A DNA stretch of 5,861 bases from Candidatus Symbiobacter sp. (GTDB lineage Bacteria; Pseudomonadota; Alphaproteobacteria; Elsterales; Elsteraceae): positions 1 to 5,861 of the forward strand of contig JASGCR010000151.1 of assembly GCA_030054015.1 (NCBI GenBank), written 5' to 3'. Shown here piece by piece: positions 5,771-5,861 of the stretch. The notes under the pieces are model-generated. The model did no database searches, was not told where the DNA came from, and was given only the letters and a program-made list of their open reading frames with translations. The translations under genes were made by a program, and so were the position numbers. How positions within the stretch are numbered: position 1 is the stretch's first letter; each line of letters starts with the position of its first letter.

Positions 5771-5861
5771 TAAAAAGCAGCTTCATTACTCGCTAAAAAT
5801 GAGCGCGTCAAAAAGGGAGCGTCATTACCCACCGCAATATCCGTGCAACGGATATTGCGAG
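5689..5861. repeat. 173-bp perfect direct repeat, second copy
   Basis: This is identical to 5480-5652 and runs to the last base of the window, so its true end is not seen. It implies an ongoing array with a period near 209 bp. Confidence 0.97.
5798..5861. repeat. Palindromic cloverleaf element, copy 3 (cut by window end)
   Basis: The left arm and the H1 hairpin (CGCAATATCCG at 5833-5843, CGGATATTGCG at 5849-5859) match copy 2 exactly. H2, H3 and the right arm lie beyond the window. Confidence 0.85.

Noticed and set aside
5590..5796. Forward open frame of 68 codons in the repeat array
   Set aside because: It lies wholly inside elements 2 and 3, and its sequence follows from the repeated hairpins. 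No coding signal is seen.
5314..5861. CRISPR array
   Set aside because: The repeats are long, palindromic and nested, and the intervals between them are conserved rather than unique spacers.

Overview
The window looks like chromosomal DNA of an alphaproteobacterium. This rests on general sequence resemblance of the enolase (for example the stretch around residues 270-292) and on GC-rich host genes; no rRNA or marker search was possible. Three protein-coding blocks, all on the + strand, are followed by about 550 bp of highly structured repeats.

Block 1 (1-1387): a short 16-bp tandem repeat, then a complete enolase gene (eno) ending in an AT-rich hairpin plus T-run that reads as a Rho-independent terminator.

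Block 2 (about 1360-3540): a markedly AT-rich two-gene operon, unlike its neighbours in base composition and codon use. The first gene encodes an SMC/ABC-like AAA ATPase (Walker A, LSSGQ signature, Walker B with catalytic Glu, His switch). The second encodes a DUF4435-type TOPRIM-like protein (early Glu, DRD motif, REIENYFL motif). This pairing is the architecture of the two-gene PARIS anti-phage system (AriA plus AriB). I call it PARIS-like, with RloAB/AbiL-type ATPase-TOPRIM pairs as the alternative. It has its own promoter, whose -35 overlaps the eno terminator, and it looks horizontally acquired as a clean cassette with no integrase or tRNA in view.

Block 3 (3530-5314): a good extended -10 promoter and a periplasmic multicopper oxidase of the CopA/PcoA copper-resistance type. 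The protein carries a Met/His-rich linker that has expanded into a 5/10-residue Asp-Arg-His tandem repeat. It also has an atypical insertion after the last type-1 copper histidine.

Block 4 (5314-5861): no convincing gene. It holds a solo arm and three copies (the last cut by the window end) of a palindromic element. Each complete copy has a 28-bp imperfect outer stem enclosing hairpins packed end to end, a cloverleaf or four-way-junction shape. Copies differ by swapped hairpins, an inserted extra hairpin, and an apparently inverted hairpin core. With the PARIS-like operon, this is the most interesting part of the window.

Functionally, the blocks seem independent: housekeeping glycolysis, a defence cassette, copper detoxification, and a repeat array that may be mobile or act as structured RNA or DNA downstream of the oxidase.
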